From: Planomonospora sp. ID82291
GTDB lineage: Bacteria > Actinomycetota > Actinomycetes > Streptosporangiales > Streptosporangiaceae
Direction of reading: 5' to 3'
NCBI RefSeq assembly: GCF_015711645.1
Contig: NZ_JABTEX010000004.1
Coordinates: 186,001 to 250,000, forward strand
Length of the DNA stretch: 64,000 nucleotides
The notes beneath the pieces are model-generated. The model was not told where the DNA came from. It saw only the letters and a program-made list of their open reading frames with translations, and searched no databases. The translations under genes were made by a program, and so were the position numbers. Positions 19,124 through 28,138 of the stretch are shown piece after piece (position 1 is the stretch's first letter; the number at the start of each line of letters is the position of its first letter).

Positions 19124-20250
19124 CGGTTCCTCCTCCGCTCCCACGGGCAGTTGCTCAGCCCGCCGGGCAGGCACGGCACCTCGCCCAGCCCCAGGGCGTC
19201 GAAGAGCGGCGCCAGCCAGGCCCGGGTCAGCGCGTTGAGCACCAGGCGGAAGGTGAGCACGTGGCGCTTGCGGTCCCAGGCCATCACCACGCCGTCGACG
19301 AACCCGCTGGCCCCGGCGATCGCCTGGGCCGCGGACGCGCTGTTGGCCTTCAGGGTGAGCACCACCTCGGCGAGGTTCGCCACCCCCCGGGGCAGGCGCT
19401 CCTGGTAGGCCTCCAGCAGCACGTCGCCGCGCCGTACCAGCCCGGCCAGGCCGGTGATGAAGCGCTGGGTGCGCCGCCGCTCGTCGGCCAGCGCGGCACT
19501 GGCCTCGGCGAAGGCGTCGATGGTCGTCTCGACCTGCTCCTCCCGCCGGTTGAGGCTGCCCGCGAGCCGGTTCAGGCCGTCGGCCAGCTCGATCAGCTTC
19601 TCGTCCTGCCCGGCGAGGGTGCGGCTCAGCGCGGCCGCGTCGGCCAGTGCCCGGTTGATCTGCTCGCCGCGGCCCCGGACGGTGTCGGCCAGGTTCCCGG
19701 CCACGTCGCCCATCCGCTCGGTGTCGAGGGCGTCGGTGAGCTTGGTGAACGCCGCCAGCGCGTCGTCGATCTCCACGGGCAGGTCGGTGCGCTCCAGGGG
19801 GATCACCGCCCCCGGGGCGAGCCGCGGCCGGCCCGGTTTCCACGGCGGGTGCAGCACCACGCTCCGCTCGCCCAGCGTGTTCTGCGGGGCCACCACCGCC
19901 CGCACGTCGGCGGGGAGCGGCACGTCCCCGTCGACGAGCAGGTCGGCGCGGACCCGGTCCCCCTCGATGGTGAGCCGCTCCACCGCGCCCGCGTCCAGGC
20001 CCAGCACCTTCACCTTGGCCTGCTCGTACAGGGAGGGCGCGGCGGCGAAGTAGGCGGTCAGCCGGTACGGCGCCGCCCCGCCGGGCAGCAGCGAGCAGCC
20101 TCCCGCCGAGGCCGCCAGCACCAGGGCCAGCAGCGCCCCGGCCAGCCGGCGCGCTCCGGGACGCGCCGCAGGCGGCCCCGGCCGCCGGACGCCCGGCGGC
20201 CGGCCCGCCGTCCGCGGCCCGGGGCGGTTCACGGGTCCGGAGCCGGTCAC
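19120..20250 (-). CDS. MceD-like subunit with lipobox
   Basis: The fourth Mce subunit, about 376 residues. The MCE domain (VKVLGLDAGAVERLTIEGDRVRA) is followed by a helical region containing DALDTERMGDVAGNLADTVRGRGEQIN (split motif). The signal region LLALVLAASAGGC ends in a lipobox-like Cys52, so this subunit is predicted to be lipidated as well as MceE. The GTG at 20250 overlaps the mceC stop (GTGA). Like mceE it has a Pro/Arg-rich stretch before the signal sequence. It acts with the other five subunits as one heteromeric channel, by family knowledge. Confidence 0.88.
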   Translation of the reverse strand: MTGSGPVNRPGPRTAGRPPGVRRPGPPAARPGARRLAGALLALVLAASAGGCSLLPGGAAPYRLTAYFAAAPSLYEQAKVKVLGLDAGAVERLTIEGDRVRADLLVDGDVPLPADVRAVVAPQNTLGERSVVLHPPWKPGRPRLAPGAVIPLERTDLPVEIDDALAAFTKLTDALDTERMGDVAGNLADTVRGRGEQINRALADAAALSRTLAGQDEKLIELADGLNRLAGSLNRREEQVETTIDAFAEASAALADERRRTQRFITGLAGLVRRGDVLLEAYQERLPRGVANLAEVVLTLKANSASAAQAIAGASGFVDGVVMAWDRKRHVLTFRLVLNALTRAWLAPLFDALGLGEVPCLPGGLSNCPWERRRNR

Positions 20251-21272
20251 CGGTCCCTCCTGTCCTTGCGGATGGCGCCGAGCACCTCGGGGTTGATCGG
20301 ACCCAGCCCGGTGGCGATGACGTCGATCCACGGGCCCCGCCGGCCGGTGGCGGCCAGCCCGGAGAAGGTGGGACCGGCCCAGGCGAGGACCGAGTCGAGG
20401 CCGCGGGCGGAGTCGAGGCGGCCCGCGATCGCGGACGCGTCGTCCACCACCGCGATCAGGTTCCTCTCGTGCTCGGCGATCAGCGTGCCGACGGCGTTCA
20501 CCAGGTCGCTGCCGTCGCCGAGCAGGGTCTTCAACTCGGCCCGGCGGCGGCGCAGCGCGTCGAGCATCACCTCGACGGAGTCGACGAGGCGGCCGAGCTG
20601 GGCGTCCTTGGCCTCCAGCAGCTTCATGACCCGGTCGCCGGCGTCGAGCAGGCGCTGCAGGTCGGGCTCGCTCTCGCTGATGACCTCCGACAGCTCGCCG
20701 ATGTCGTCCAGCAGCCGGCCGACCCGGCCCCGGGGTGCGGGCTCCAGCTCCGACAGCTCCCGCAGGAGCCGGTCGACCGCGCCGGTGTCGAGCCGCTGCA
20801 CCAGCCGGGTCGCGTCCTTGAGCGCGTCGGGGATCAGGGTCGGGGTGCCGGTGCGCTCCATCGGGATGCGCCGGCCGGACTCCGGCAGCTCGTCCATGTA
20901 GGGCCGGGTGACCGGCCCGGTGAGCTTGATGTAGCGCCCGCCCAGCAGGTTGGAGAGGGTGACCTCGGCGCGGGTGCGCGGGCCGAGCCGGATCCCGTCG
21001 TCGACCCGCCAGGTCACCACGACGTGGCCCCGGCCGTAGTCGGCGCGGACCTCGGTGACCTCGCCGACGGGCACCCCCGCCACCCGCACGTCGTTGCCCG
21101 CGCGCAGGCCGGCGGCGTCCGGCAGGATCGCCGACATCGTGTAGCCGCCCTCCAGCAGGCCGAGGTTGCCGACGAGGAAGGTCACGGCCAGCACGGCGGC
21201 GAGCGCCGCCGCCGAGACCGCGCCGACGACCCTGCGGTCGCGGTCGCGGAAGGACCTGAGCGCCGTCATCAC
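20247..21272 (-). CDS. MceC-like subunit
   Basis: The third Mce subunit, 341 residues, with an N-terminal membrane anchor (VVGAVSAAALAAVLAVTFLVG), the MCE domain (NDVRVAGVPVGEVTEV, then LLGGRYIKLTGP) and a coiled-coil-like helical region with repeated QLGRLVDSVEVMLDALRRRRAELKTLL-type segments (split motif). The GTG at 21272 overlaps the mceB stop; ATG at 21269 is an equally possible start. It lacks a lipobox. Its overlaps on both sides place it firmly inside the operon. Confidence 0.88.
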   Translation of the reverse strand: MMTALRSFRDRDRRVVGAVSAAALAAVLAVTFLVGNLGLLEGGYTMSAILPDAAGLRAGNDVRVAGVPVGEVTEVRADYGRGHVVVTWRVDDGIRLGPRTRAEVTLSNLLGGRYIKLTGPVTRPYMDELPESGRRIPMERTGTPTLIPDALKDATRLVQRLDTGAVDRLLRELSELEPAPRGRVGRLLDDIGELSEVISESEPDLQRLLDAGDRVMKLLEAKDAQLGRLVDSVEVMLDALRRRRAELKTLLGDGSDLVNAVGTLIAEHERNLIAVVDDASAIAGRLDSARGLDSVLAWAGPTFSGLAATGRRGPWIDVIATGLGPINPEVLGAIRKDRRDR

Positions 21273-22327
21273 GACCCCACCAGGACGCGCCGCAGGTCGC
21301 CCGCCGAGGTGAGCCTGAGGCTCCCGCGCAGCGGCGGGGGGTTCTCCATGGGGTAGGGGCAGGGCAGCGGGCCGAGCGCGACGCAGGGCACCGCCGTGGT
21401 CACGAAGTGGCCCCGGCCGGTCACCTGGAACGAGCGCTGCAGCGGCGGGGTGAGCGTGCCCAGCAGCTTCTCCACGCCGTCGAGGTTGCGGCGCACCCCG
21501 CCGGTGAGGCGGGCCATGCCGTCCACCACCCGGCCGAGCTCCCGGGCGTTGTCGCCGAGCACCCGGTCGGTGACCCGGGCGGTGGCCGACAGCTCCACCA
21601 GCGCCTCGTCGACCAGCCTGCGGTTGCGGGCGAACGCGCCGGTCAGCTCGACCAGGTCGTCCACCAGCCGGGCGATCTGCTCGTCCCGGCGGGCGATCAC
21701 CTCGGTCACCGTGGCGTAGTCCTCCAGCAGCCCCTTGACGACCTCCTTGCGCCCGGCGACGGTGGCGGTCAGCTCGCCGAGGTCGTCCACCAGGCGCGGG
21801 ATGTCCTCCTGGGTGCCGTCCAGCGCCTCACCGGCCGCGGTGAGCAGCCGGTTGATCTGCTCGGGGTCGAGGCTGCGGGTGAGCGGGCCGAGGTCGGCGA
21901 CCAGGTCGCCGATGTCGACCACCGAGCTGGTCCGCTTCACCCGCGCGCCGTCGGCCAGCATGTCCTTCGCGGTGCCGGGCACCAGGTAGACCACCCGCTG
22001 GCCGACCGTGTCGCGCCAGCGGACCGCCGCGGAGCTGTCGGAGGGCACCCGCACCGAGGTGCGCACGCTCAGCACCACCTCGGCCCGGCCGCCGACCACC
22101 GCGATCGCGTCGACCTGGCCCACCGGCGCTCCGGCGATCTTCACCTGGTCGCCCGTGCGGAGTCCGGAGACGTCGTCGAAGACGCCGACCAGGCGGTAGG
22201 TGTCGCCGCTCCCCACCCGGGCGATCTGCGCGCCGATCACGACGATCAGGGTGACCGTGACGAGCAGGAACACCGCGAACTTGACCAGCGTGCGGCGCCG
22301 CTGGACGTGGTCTCCGGACCGGGCCAC
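21269..22327 (-). CDS. MceB-like subunit
   Basis: The second Mce subunit, about 352 residues. An anchor helix (LVKFAVFLLVTVTLIVVIGA) is followed by the MCE domain (DQVKIAGAPVGQVDAIAV) and a long helical part with many DDLVELT- and DDLGELT-type repeats. A cysteine pair near the C-terminus (VPCVALGPLPCPYP) may form a disulfide outside the cell; the same type of cysteine pair ends mceA. I place the start at GTG 22327, 4 bases after the mceA stop; a start at 22375 would overlap mceA by 44 bases. Confidence 0.86.
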   Translation of the reverse strand: MARSGDHVQRRRTLVKFAVFLLVTVTLIVVIGAQIARVGSGDTYRLVGVFDDVSGLRTGDQVKIAGAPVGQVDAIAVVGGRAEVVLSVRTSVRVPSDSSAAVRWRDTVGQRVVYLVPGTAKDMLADGARVKRTSSVVDIGDLVADLGPLTRSLDPEQINRLLTAAGEALDGTQEDIPRLVDDLGELTATVAGRKEVVKGLLEDYATVTEVIARRDEQIARLVDDLVELTGAFARNRRLVDEALVELSATARVTDRVLGDNARELGRVVDGMARLTGGVRRNLDGVEKLLGTLTPPLQRSFQVTGRGHFVTTAVPCVALGPLPCPYPMENPPPLRGSLRLTSAGDLRRVLVGS

Positions 22328-22331
22328 CGGC

Positions 22332-23348
22332 TCACCCGCCGTCCGCGGCGCGGCAGGCGCCGGTGAAGAGCACACAGGGGTCGGTGTGCACGTAGGCGGC
22401 CATCTTCAGCTGGTTCGCGCGGCCCGGGCCCTTGCCGCCGATCAGGTCGTTCAGCCCGGCGAGCAGGCCGTTGAGCCCCCGCACGCCGTCGCCGGCGATG
22501 CCGAGCTGCGCGGCGAGCAGGGCCGCGGCGCGCTCGCCGGCGTTCCCGGCCGCCTTGAGGTCCCGGCGGTGCCCGCGCAGGCCGTACGCGGTCAGCGCGG
22601 ACAGCTCGTCGAACTCCCGCAGCAGCGCCCGCACCTTGCCGGCCCGCTCCACCAGGCCGGGGGCGAGCACGTTGACGTCGGCGGCGACGCCGGTCAGCTC
22701 GTCGCCCTTGTCGGCCAGGGCGCCGCTCAGCGCCGCGGCACCGCCGATGAAGCGGGTGAACTCCGCGCGCCGCCGGTGCGCGACGCCGACGACCGTCCCC
22801 GCTCCGTCGACGATCCCGCGCAGCTGCGGGCCCTTGCCGTCCAGACCGCGCCCCAGGGTGTGCACGATGGCCGTGATGTCGGCCGGGTCCACCGCGCCGA
22901 GCCCGTCGTAGGCGTCGGACAGGGAGTCCGACAGGTCCACCGGGTCCCGGGTCCGGGTGATGACCGCGCCGTCGCCCAGGTAGGGGCCGCGCGCCTCCCC
23001 GCCGCCGGGGACCAGGTCGACGAACTTGGGGCCGAAGATCGAACTCGGCTCGATCACCGCGGTGACGGTCTCGGGCACCTGCACGCCGGGCTCGACGTAC
23101 AGCGACACCACGGCCCGGCCGGCGCCGTCCAGCGTCACCGCGCCGACCCCGCCGACCGTGACCCCCCGGATCTTGACGGGGGAGTTGGGGTCGAGGCCCT
23201 GCCCGGCCCGGCCGAAGGCGGCCGACAGCCGCGTGCCGTTCACGCTCGACGCGCCCCGTACGGCGAGCACCAGGGCCGCCGCGACGGCCGCGACCAGGAC
23301 CAGCGAGATCGTCAGCCGGACCGGCAGGGGGAGGACGCCACGGGTCAC
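22332..23348 (-). CDS. MceA-like subunit
   Basis: The first Mce subunit, 338 residues. It has an uncleaved signal anchor (LTISLVLVAAVAAALVLAV), the MCE domain (SPVKIRGVTVGGVGAVTLDG) and a helical region. Near the end PCVLFTGACRA holds two cysteines. In mycobacteria MceA subunits head the operon directly after the YrbE permeases, which is the order here. The GTG at 23348 lies 7 bases after the yrbEB stop. The imported lipid cannot be read from the sequence; sterols and fatty acids are known for relatives. Confidence 0.88.
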   Translation of the reverse strand: MTRGVLPLPVRLTISLVLVAAVAAALVLAVRGASSVNGTRLSAAFGRAGQGLDPNSPVKIRGVTVGGVGAVTLDGAGRAVVSLYVEPGVQVPETVTAVIEPSSIFGPKFVDLVPGGGEARGPYLGDGAVITRTRDPVDLSDSLSDAYDGLGAVDPADITAIVHTLGRGLDGKGPQLRGIVDGAGTVVGVAHRRRAEFTRFIGGAAALSGALADKGDELTGVAADVNVLAPGLVERAGKVRALLREFDELSALTAYGLRGHRRDLKAAGNAGERAAALLAAQLGIAGDGVRGLNGLLAGLNDLIGGKGPGRANQLKMAAYVHTDPCVLFTGACRAADGG

Positions 23349-23355
23349 GGCCGCA

Positions 23356-24225
23356 TCACCCCGTCAGCGGCGTGCTGCCGCCGCCGCCCCAGAACAGGTA
23401 GGACAACAGGAGGTTGAGCAGGACGACGGTGACGATCGACTGGCGGATCGCCCGCCCGGCCGCGGTGCCCACGCCGACCGGGCCGCCGGTGGCGTTGAAC
23501 CCGTAGCGGCAGTGGATGCTGATCACCGCGAAGGCGAAGACCAGCACCTTGATCACGCTGTAGAGGATGTCGACCGCCGGCAGGCCGAGGTAGAAGTAGT
23601 AGTCGTACACGCCCGGCGCCATGCCGAACAGGACCGTGCACATCAGCCGGGTGGCGAAGAAGCTGGCGAACAGCGCGATCAGGTAGACGGGGATCAGCGC
23701 GACCATCGCGGCCACCACCCGGGTGCAGATCAGGTAGGTGAAGGCGTTGATGCCCATCACCTCCAGCGCGTCGATCTCCTCGGAGATGCGCATCGCGCCG
23801 AGCTCCGCGGTGAACGACGAGCCGACCTGGGCGGCCAGCGCGACCGCCGCGATGATCGGGGTGATCTCCCGGACGTTGGCGAAGCTGCCCACCAGGCCGA
23901 TGAACGACTCGGCACCGATCGCCTGCAGGCCCTGGTAGCCCTGGAGCCCGACGGTGGCGCCCACCGCGAAGGCCATGGTGAAGGCCACGAAGACCATGCC
24001 GCCGCCGACGATGGTCGCGCCGACGCCCACCACGACGTCGCTGACCTGGCGGAGCACGACCTTGGTGAACCGGGCCCGCAGCACGATGTCGCGGACCGAG
24101 TAGAAGACGACCTTCGCCAGGAAGACCGGCCAGTCGGAGAGGGAGGCCAGCCGCTCCGCCCCGTCCAGGAGCACGTCGTAGGCGCGCCTGCCGGCGGTGC
24201 GCGCCCTCGGGACCGCCGCGGTCAC
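23356..24225 (-). CDS. YrbE-type Mce permease B (MlaE family)
   Basis: This 289-residue integral membrane protein is the second MlaE/YrbE permease of the mce importer. Signature segments are ELGAMRISEEIDALEVMGIN and a C-terminal region with GFNATGGPVGVGTAAGRAI, both typical of the family. It should pair with the first permease to form the membrane channel driven by an Mce ATPase. The GTG at 24225 overlaps the yrbEA stop by 4 bases. The ATPase (Mkl/MceG) is not encoded in this operon; in mycobacteria it also lies elsewhere. Confidence 0.92.
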   Translation of the reverse strand: MTAAVPRARTAGRRAYDVLLDGAERLASLSDWPVFLAKVVFYSVRDIVLRARFTKVVLRQVSDVVVGVGATIVGGGMVFVAFTMAFAVGATVGLQGYQGLQAIGAESFIGLVGSFANVREITPIIAAVALAAQVGSSFTAELGAMRISEEIDALEVMGINAFTYLICTRVVAAMVALIPVYLIALFASFFATRLMCTVLFGMAPGVYDYYFYLGLPAVDILYSVIKVLVFAFAVISIHCRYGFNATGGPVGVGTAAGRAIRQSIVTVVLLNLLLSYLFWGGGGSTPLTG

Positions 24226-25031
24226 AGCGTCCTCGGCGGGTAGGCGAGGAAGTAGATCATCGTGATCACGTAGTTGACGGCGAAGACCAGCATGAAGGTC
24301 ACGACCGTGGAGCGGTTCACCGCGCGGCCCACGCCGACCGGGCTGATCTGGCAGGTCATGCCGTAGTAGCAGGACATGATCGCCGCGATGAAGCCGAAGA
24401 TCCACGCCTTGAGCAGGGTCACCAGCAGGTCGCTGGTGACCAGCAGGGAGGTCGCGCCGTCGAAGTAGGCGCCGGAGGTGACGCCCTGCACGACGACGTT
24501 GAAGAAGTAGCCGCCCGCCGCCCCGGCCACGATGACCAGCGGGACGAGCAGCACCGCCACGGTGCTGGCCGCCCACAGGCGCGGGGTGACCAGGCGGTGG
24601 ATCGGGTTGACCGCCATGACCTCCATGGCGGCCAGCTCGTCGCGGATGTTGCGGGCGCCGATGTCGGAGGTCATCGCCGACCCGCCCGCCCCGGCGATGA
24701 GCAGCGCCGAGGCCATCGGGGCGACCTCGCGGACCAGGCCGACCACGACCGCGCCGCCGGTGGCGGAGGAGGCGCCGAGCTGCCAGGCCAGGTCGCCGAC
24801 CTGCAGGGCGACGGTGGCGCCGAGGGGGAGCGAGACCAGCAGCACCGGCAGGCTGGTGACGCGGGCCAGGAACCAGCACTGCTGGACGAACTCCCAGAAC
24901 CAGGTCCGCACGTCCCAGCTGCGCCGGAAGCCCTCCAGGGCGATCACCGACATGTCGCCGACCCGGTCGAGCGCGCCGGAGGCGGTGCGCACGAGAAGGC
25001 CGGTGACCCTGCTCGGCATGGCGTCCGCCAT
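24222..25031 (-). CDS. YrbE-type Mce permease A (MlaE family)
   Basis: This is the first gene of the mce operon, encoding a 269-residue MlaE/YrbE permease. The family features are the cytoplasmic coupling segment DIGARNIRDELAAMEVMAVNP (split motif) and the C-terminal MTCQISPVGVGRAVNRSTV. Several long hydrophobic helices are visible. ATG 25031 follows GAGGTGACC; a second in-frame ATG lies four codons further in. The candidate promoter with a palindrome at 25072-25101 stands upstream. The following eight genes are separated by a few bases at most, except the 103-base gap to the transferase gene at the far end. Confidence 0.92.
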   Translation of the reverse strand: MADAMPSRVTGLLVRTASGALDRVGDMSVIALEGFRRSWDVRTWFWEFVQQCWFLARVTSLPVLLVSLPLGATVALQVGDLAWQLGASSATGGAVVVGLVREVAPMASALLIAGAGGSAMTSDIGARNIRDELAAMEVMAVNPIHRLVTPRLWAASTVAVLLVPLVIVAGAAGGYFFNVVVQGVTSGAYFDGATSLLVTSDLLVTLLKAWIFGFIAAIMSCYYGMTCQISPVGVGRAVNRSTVVTFMLVFAVNYVITMIYFLAYPPRTL

Positions 25032-25071
25032 CGGTCACCTCGGATTCCGCGGCTACGACCTTGGAGCAGTC

Positions 25072-25101
25072 ACGCTAATGACGGTCCGTCCGGTAAGTCG
25101 A
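25072..25101 (-). promoter_or_regulatory. candidate mce operon promoter with internal palindrome
   Basis: On the minus strand TCGACT (25101-25096) and TAGCGT (25077-25072) are spaced by 18 bases and could be -35 and -10 elements. Between them lies the perfect palindrome GACGGTCCGTC (25080-25090), well placed for a repressor. It is 40 bases upstream of the yrbEA start. No regulator gene is adjacent. Confidence 0.4.
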
Positions 25102-25229
25102 TGCCTGCCGGGGAATTTGCGCGAAAGGGATGAGGCCCCGATCGCGACTTGTCAGGGCCCCACACTTTCCCGTTCTCCGGCCCGCTTCCCGGCCCGCTTC
25201 CCGGCCCGTTCTCCGGCGGTCCCGCCGGG

Positions 25230-26648
25230 TCAGCCGGACAGGCCGGCCATCCAGCTCTCGACCTCGTCGGGGTGGCGGGGCAGCCCGGCCGACATGAGGC
25301 GGGCGCCGTCGGCGGTGACGACGAGGTCGTCCTCGATGCGCACCCCGATGCCGCGCAGCTCCGGCGGGAGGGTCAGGTCGTCCGGCTGCAGGTAGAGGCC
25401 GGGCTCGACGGTGAGCACCTGGCCCTCCTCCAGCACGCCGTCCAGGTAGACCTCCGCGCGGGCGCGGGCGCAGTCGTGCACGTCCATGCCGAGCATGTGG
25501 CCGCTGCTGCACAGGGTGTAGCGGCGGTACAGGCCGCTGCCGGGCTCCATCGCCTCGTCGGGGCTGATCTTCAGCACGCCCCAGTCGTGCAGGCCCTCGG
25601 CGATGACCCGCATGGCGGCCCGGTGGAAGTCGCGGAAGCGCGCGCCCGGCCGCAGCGCGGCGACGGCCGCGTTCTGCGCCTCGTAGACCAGCTCGTAGAC
25701 CTGTCGCTGGACGGGGCTGAAGCGGCCCGACAGCGGCAGGGTCCGGGTGACGTCGGCGGTGTAGAGGTTGTCGGTCTCCACGCCGGCGTCCAGCAGCAGC
25801 AGGTCGCCGGCGTCCAGGCGGCCGTCGTTGCGGATCCAGTGCAGCACGCACGCGTGGGCGCCGGAGGCGACGATGCTGTCGTAACCGGTCGCGTTGCCCT
25901 CCAGGCGGGCGCGCAGCCCGAAGACGCCCTCCAGGTAGCGCTCGCCGCGCGGGTGGGGCAGGGCGGCCGGCAGCGCCCGCACCACGTCCTCGAACCCGCG
26001 GACGGTGGCGTCCACCGAGAACTGCAGCTCGGCGACCTCCCACTCGTCCTTGACCAGCCGCATCTCCGACAGGAACGCCTCCAGTTCGGCGTCGCCGTCG
26101 TGCGGCGCGATGCGGGCGTCGACGGAGGCGTCCACCCCGCGCAGCACCCGGGCGGGCCCGCCCAGCGCCTCGTCGAGCCGGTCGATCGGCGCGCAGCCGA
26201 CCTGGTAGAGCGCCTCGGCCTCGGCCAGGTCGGGGCGGCGGCCCACCCAGAACTCGCCGTAGCGGCGGTCGCGGTAGAACTCCTGCCCGGCGGTCCCCGG
26301 CGCCGAGCGCGGCGAGCGCGGGCGCAGGAAGAGCCGCGCCTCCCCGGACGGCTCGACGACCAGGACGTCGTCGGGCTCCTGGTCGCCGGTGAGGTAGGTG
26401 AACGCGCTGTGCGGCCGGAAGCGGTAGTCGCAGTCGTTGCTGCGGACCTTCAGGGTTCCCGAGGGGATGACGAGCCGCTCGCCGGGGAAGCGGGCGGCGA
26501 GCGCCGCGCGCCGCTTGGCCGTGTAGGCCGCGAGCGGCAGGGGGGCCAGGTCGCCGCGGCGGGTGTCGGCCCACCCGGTCTCCATGAAGGCCGCCAGGGC
26601 GTCGGAGACCGGCAGGTCGTGGCTGCCGGTGTTCAACTTGTCGGTCAT
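25230..26648 (-). CDS. pepP: Xaa-Pro aminopeptidase (M24B family)
   Basis: This cytosolic metallopeptidase of 472 residues removes N-terminal residues linked to proline. The N-terminal domain includes PSGTLKVRSNDCDYRFRP. The C-terminal pita-bread domain carries the five metal ligands: the Asp of LLLLDAGVE, the Asp of YTADVTRT, the His of SSGHMLGMDVHD, the Glu of TVEPGLY and the Glu of GVRIEDD. ATG 26648 (MTDKLNTG) gives the usual length. It is monocistronic by position, between the liv transporter and the mce promoter. The family assignment is secure and the gene symbol follows E. coli usage. Confidence 0.93.
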   Translation of the reverse strand: MTDKLNTGSHDLPVSDALAAFMETGWADTRRGDLAPLPLAAYTAKRRAALAARFPGERLVIPSGTLKVRSNDCDYRFRPHSAFTYLTGDQEPDDVLVVEPSGEARLFLRPRSPRSAPGTAGQEFYRDRRYGEFWVGRRPDLAEAEALYQVGCAPIDRLDEALGGPARVLRGVDASVDARIAPHDGDAELEAFLSEMRLVKDEWEVAELQFSVDATVRGFEDVVRALPAALPHPRGERYLEGVFGLRARLEGNATGYDSIVASGAHACVLHWIRNDGRLDAGDLLLLDAGVETDNLYTADVTRTLPLSGRFSPVQRQVYELVYEAQNAAVAALRPGARFRDFHRAAMRVIAEGLHDWGVLKISPDEAMEPGSGLYRRYTLCSSGHMLGMDVHDCARARAEVYLDGVLEEGQVLTVEPGLYLQPDDLTLPPELRGIGVRIEDDLVVTADGARLMSAGLPRHPDEVESWMAGLSG

Positions 26649-26696
26649 TTCCGAAGGATACGGCCCGCACCGCCCCCGGGAGGGCGGCGCGGGCCG

Positions 26697-26815
26697 CGCG
26701 GTGGCCCGGCCCCGGTCCGTGGGGGGATCCGGGCCCTGCGGCGGGCCGCGCGGTGGCCCGGCCCCGGTCCGTGGGGGGATCCCGGCCGTACGGCGGCCCG
26801 CGCGGTGGCCCGGCC
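26697..26815. repeat. 52-bp intergenic tandem repeat
   Basis: A segment beginning GTGGCCCGGCCCCGGTCCGT is present at 26701, 26753 and 26805, a period of 52 bp; the third copy is cut short. It fills most of the gap between pepP and the liv binding-protein gene. The period is not a multiple of three and no ORF is evident. Confidence 0.85.
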
Positions 26816-26830
26816 CGGGGCCGGGACGGG

Positions 26831-28105
26831 TCAGCCGCCGACGGGGACCTGGTAGTCCTTGACGATGTCGGCGGTGAACGGCTCCTTGACGACGACCGCG
26901 CCGCCCAGGGCCTCCTTGTCCGGCTTGACGACGTAGGACCGCAGGGAGGCGGGCTTGTCGAACACGGTGAAGTCCATGGTGCCGCCGTACTGCTCGCCCC
27001 AGGAGGCGCGGCCGCGGTGCGCGGCGACCACGCCGGCCCGGGTGAGGTCCTTGCCCTCGCAGGCCTTCTTGAGCGCGTCGACCACGATGCCCGCGGCGAT
27101 GTAGCCGGAGGCGACGCCGCTGTCGATCGCGTCGCCCGGGTACTTGGCCTTGTAGTCCTCGCCCAGCTTCTTGATGCCCGGCAGGTCCGAGCTCATCGGG
27201 GCGCCGGCCGTCATGTACTCGAAGGCGGCCAGCAGCGCCGGGCCCGCCGGGGTGGGCAGCAGCTGCGGGGAGTAGGCCGAGTTGCTGCCGAGGAACGGCA
27301 CCTTCATGCCGCCGGCCAGCGCGACGCCGACGAGGGAGGCGGTCTGCCGGGGGCCGACGGAGACGAGGATCGCCTTGACCCCGGCCTTCTTGAACGCCGC
27401 GACCTGGGCGGTCATGTCCTGGTCGGTCGCCTTGATCTTCTGCTCCACCAGCTTCAGGCCCAGCTTCTCCGCGGCGAACTTCGAGCCGTTGAGCGCGGTC
27501 TCGCCGTAGTCGCCCTCGAAGTACAGGTGCCCGATGGAGTCGCCGGACGTGATGCCCTTCTCCTTCACCAGGTACTCGACACCGTTGATCATGTCGATGT
27601 CGTAGGTGGTCCCGGTGACCTGGATCGGCTTGCTGCCGAGCAGGTGGGTGGCCCACGCCTGCGGGATGGTGAGCATCTGGTCGGTCTCGATGCGCTGCTT
27701 GACCGCGTTGACCATCGGGGAGCCGACGACGTGGGCGAGCGCGACCGACTTCGGGCCGATCTCGGTGTAGGCGGCCACGGCCTTCTGCACGTCGTAGCCG
27801 TGGTCGCGGACGATCGACTCCAGGGTCCGGCCGCAGATGCCGCCGGCCTGGTTGACCTGCTCGAAGTAGAGCTGCTGGGCGTTGGTCAGGCTCTTGCCGA
27901 ACGAGGCGTAGGGGCCGGTCAGGTCGGTGATCATGCCGATCGTGATGGTGTCGGCGGTCACGCCGGGACCGGTCTTCACCCCGTCGCCGGAGGCGGCGGC
28001 GCCGCCCCCGCCTCCGCCGGTGGCCTTGTCGCTGGCGCACGCGGTGACGGCCAGCGCCAGGACCGCCGCGGCGGCGAGTCCGCGGGTGCTCCGTGAGATT
28101 CTCAT
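26831..28105 (-). CDS. LivJ-type ABC substrate-binding lipoprotein
   Basis: This is a secreted solute-binding lipoprotein of 424 residues. The signal peptide ends in a lipobox at Cys23 (LAVTAC). A Gly/Ala linker is followed by a type I periplasmic-binding fold (ITIGMITDLTGPYASFGKS) typical of the branched-chain amino-acid/amide/urea class. It lies 33 bases downstream of livM at the end of the operon. The ligand is uncertain: leucine-type amino acids, amides, urea or aromatic acids are all known for the class. GC content and codon use match its neighbours. Confidence 0.9.
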   Translation of the reverse strand: MRISRSTRGLAAAAVLALAVTACASDKATGGGGGGAAASGDGVKTGPGVTADTITIGMITDLTGPYASFGKSLTNAQQLYFEQVNQAGGICGRTLESIVRDHGYDVQKAVAAYTEIGPKSVALAHVVGSPMVNAVKQRIETDQMLTIPQAWATHLLGSKPIQVTGTTYDIDMINGVEYLVKEKGITSGDSIGHLYFEGDYGETALNGSKFAAEKLGLKLVEQKIKATDQDMTAQVAAFKKAGVKAILVSVGPRQTASLVGVALAGGMKVPFLGSNSAYSPQLLPTPAGPALLAAFEYMTAGAPMSSDLPGIKKLGEDYKAKYPGDAIDSGVASGYIAAGIVVDALKKACEGKDLTRAGVVAAHRGRASWGEQYGGTMDFTVFDKPASLRSYVVKPDKEALGGAVVVKEPFTADIVKDYQVPVGG

Positions 28106-28138
28106 TGAAACTCCTTGAGGCGTGGGGAGGAGGTCACG

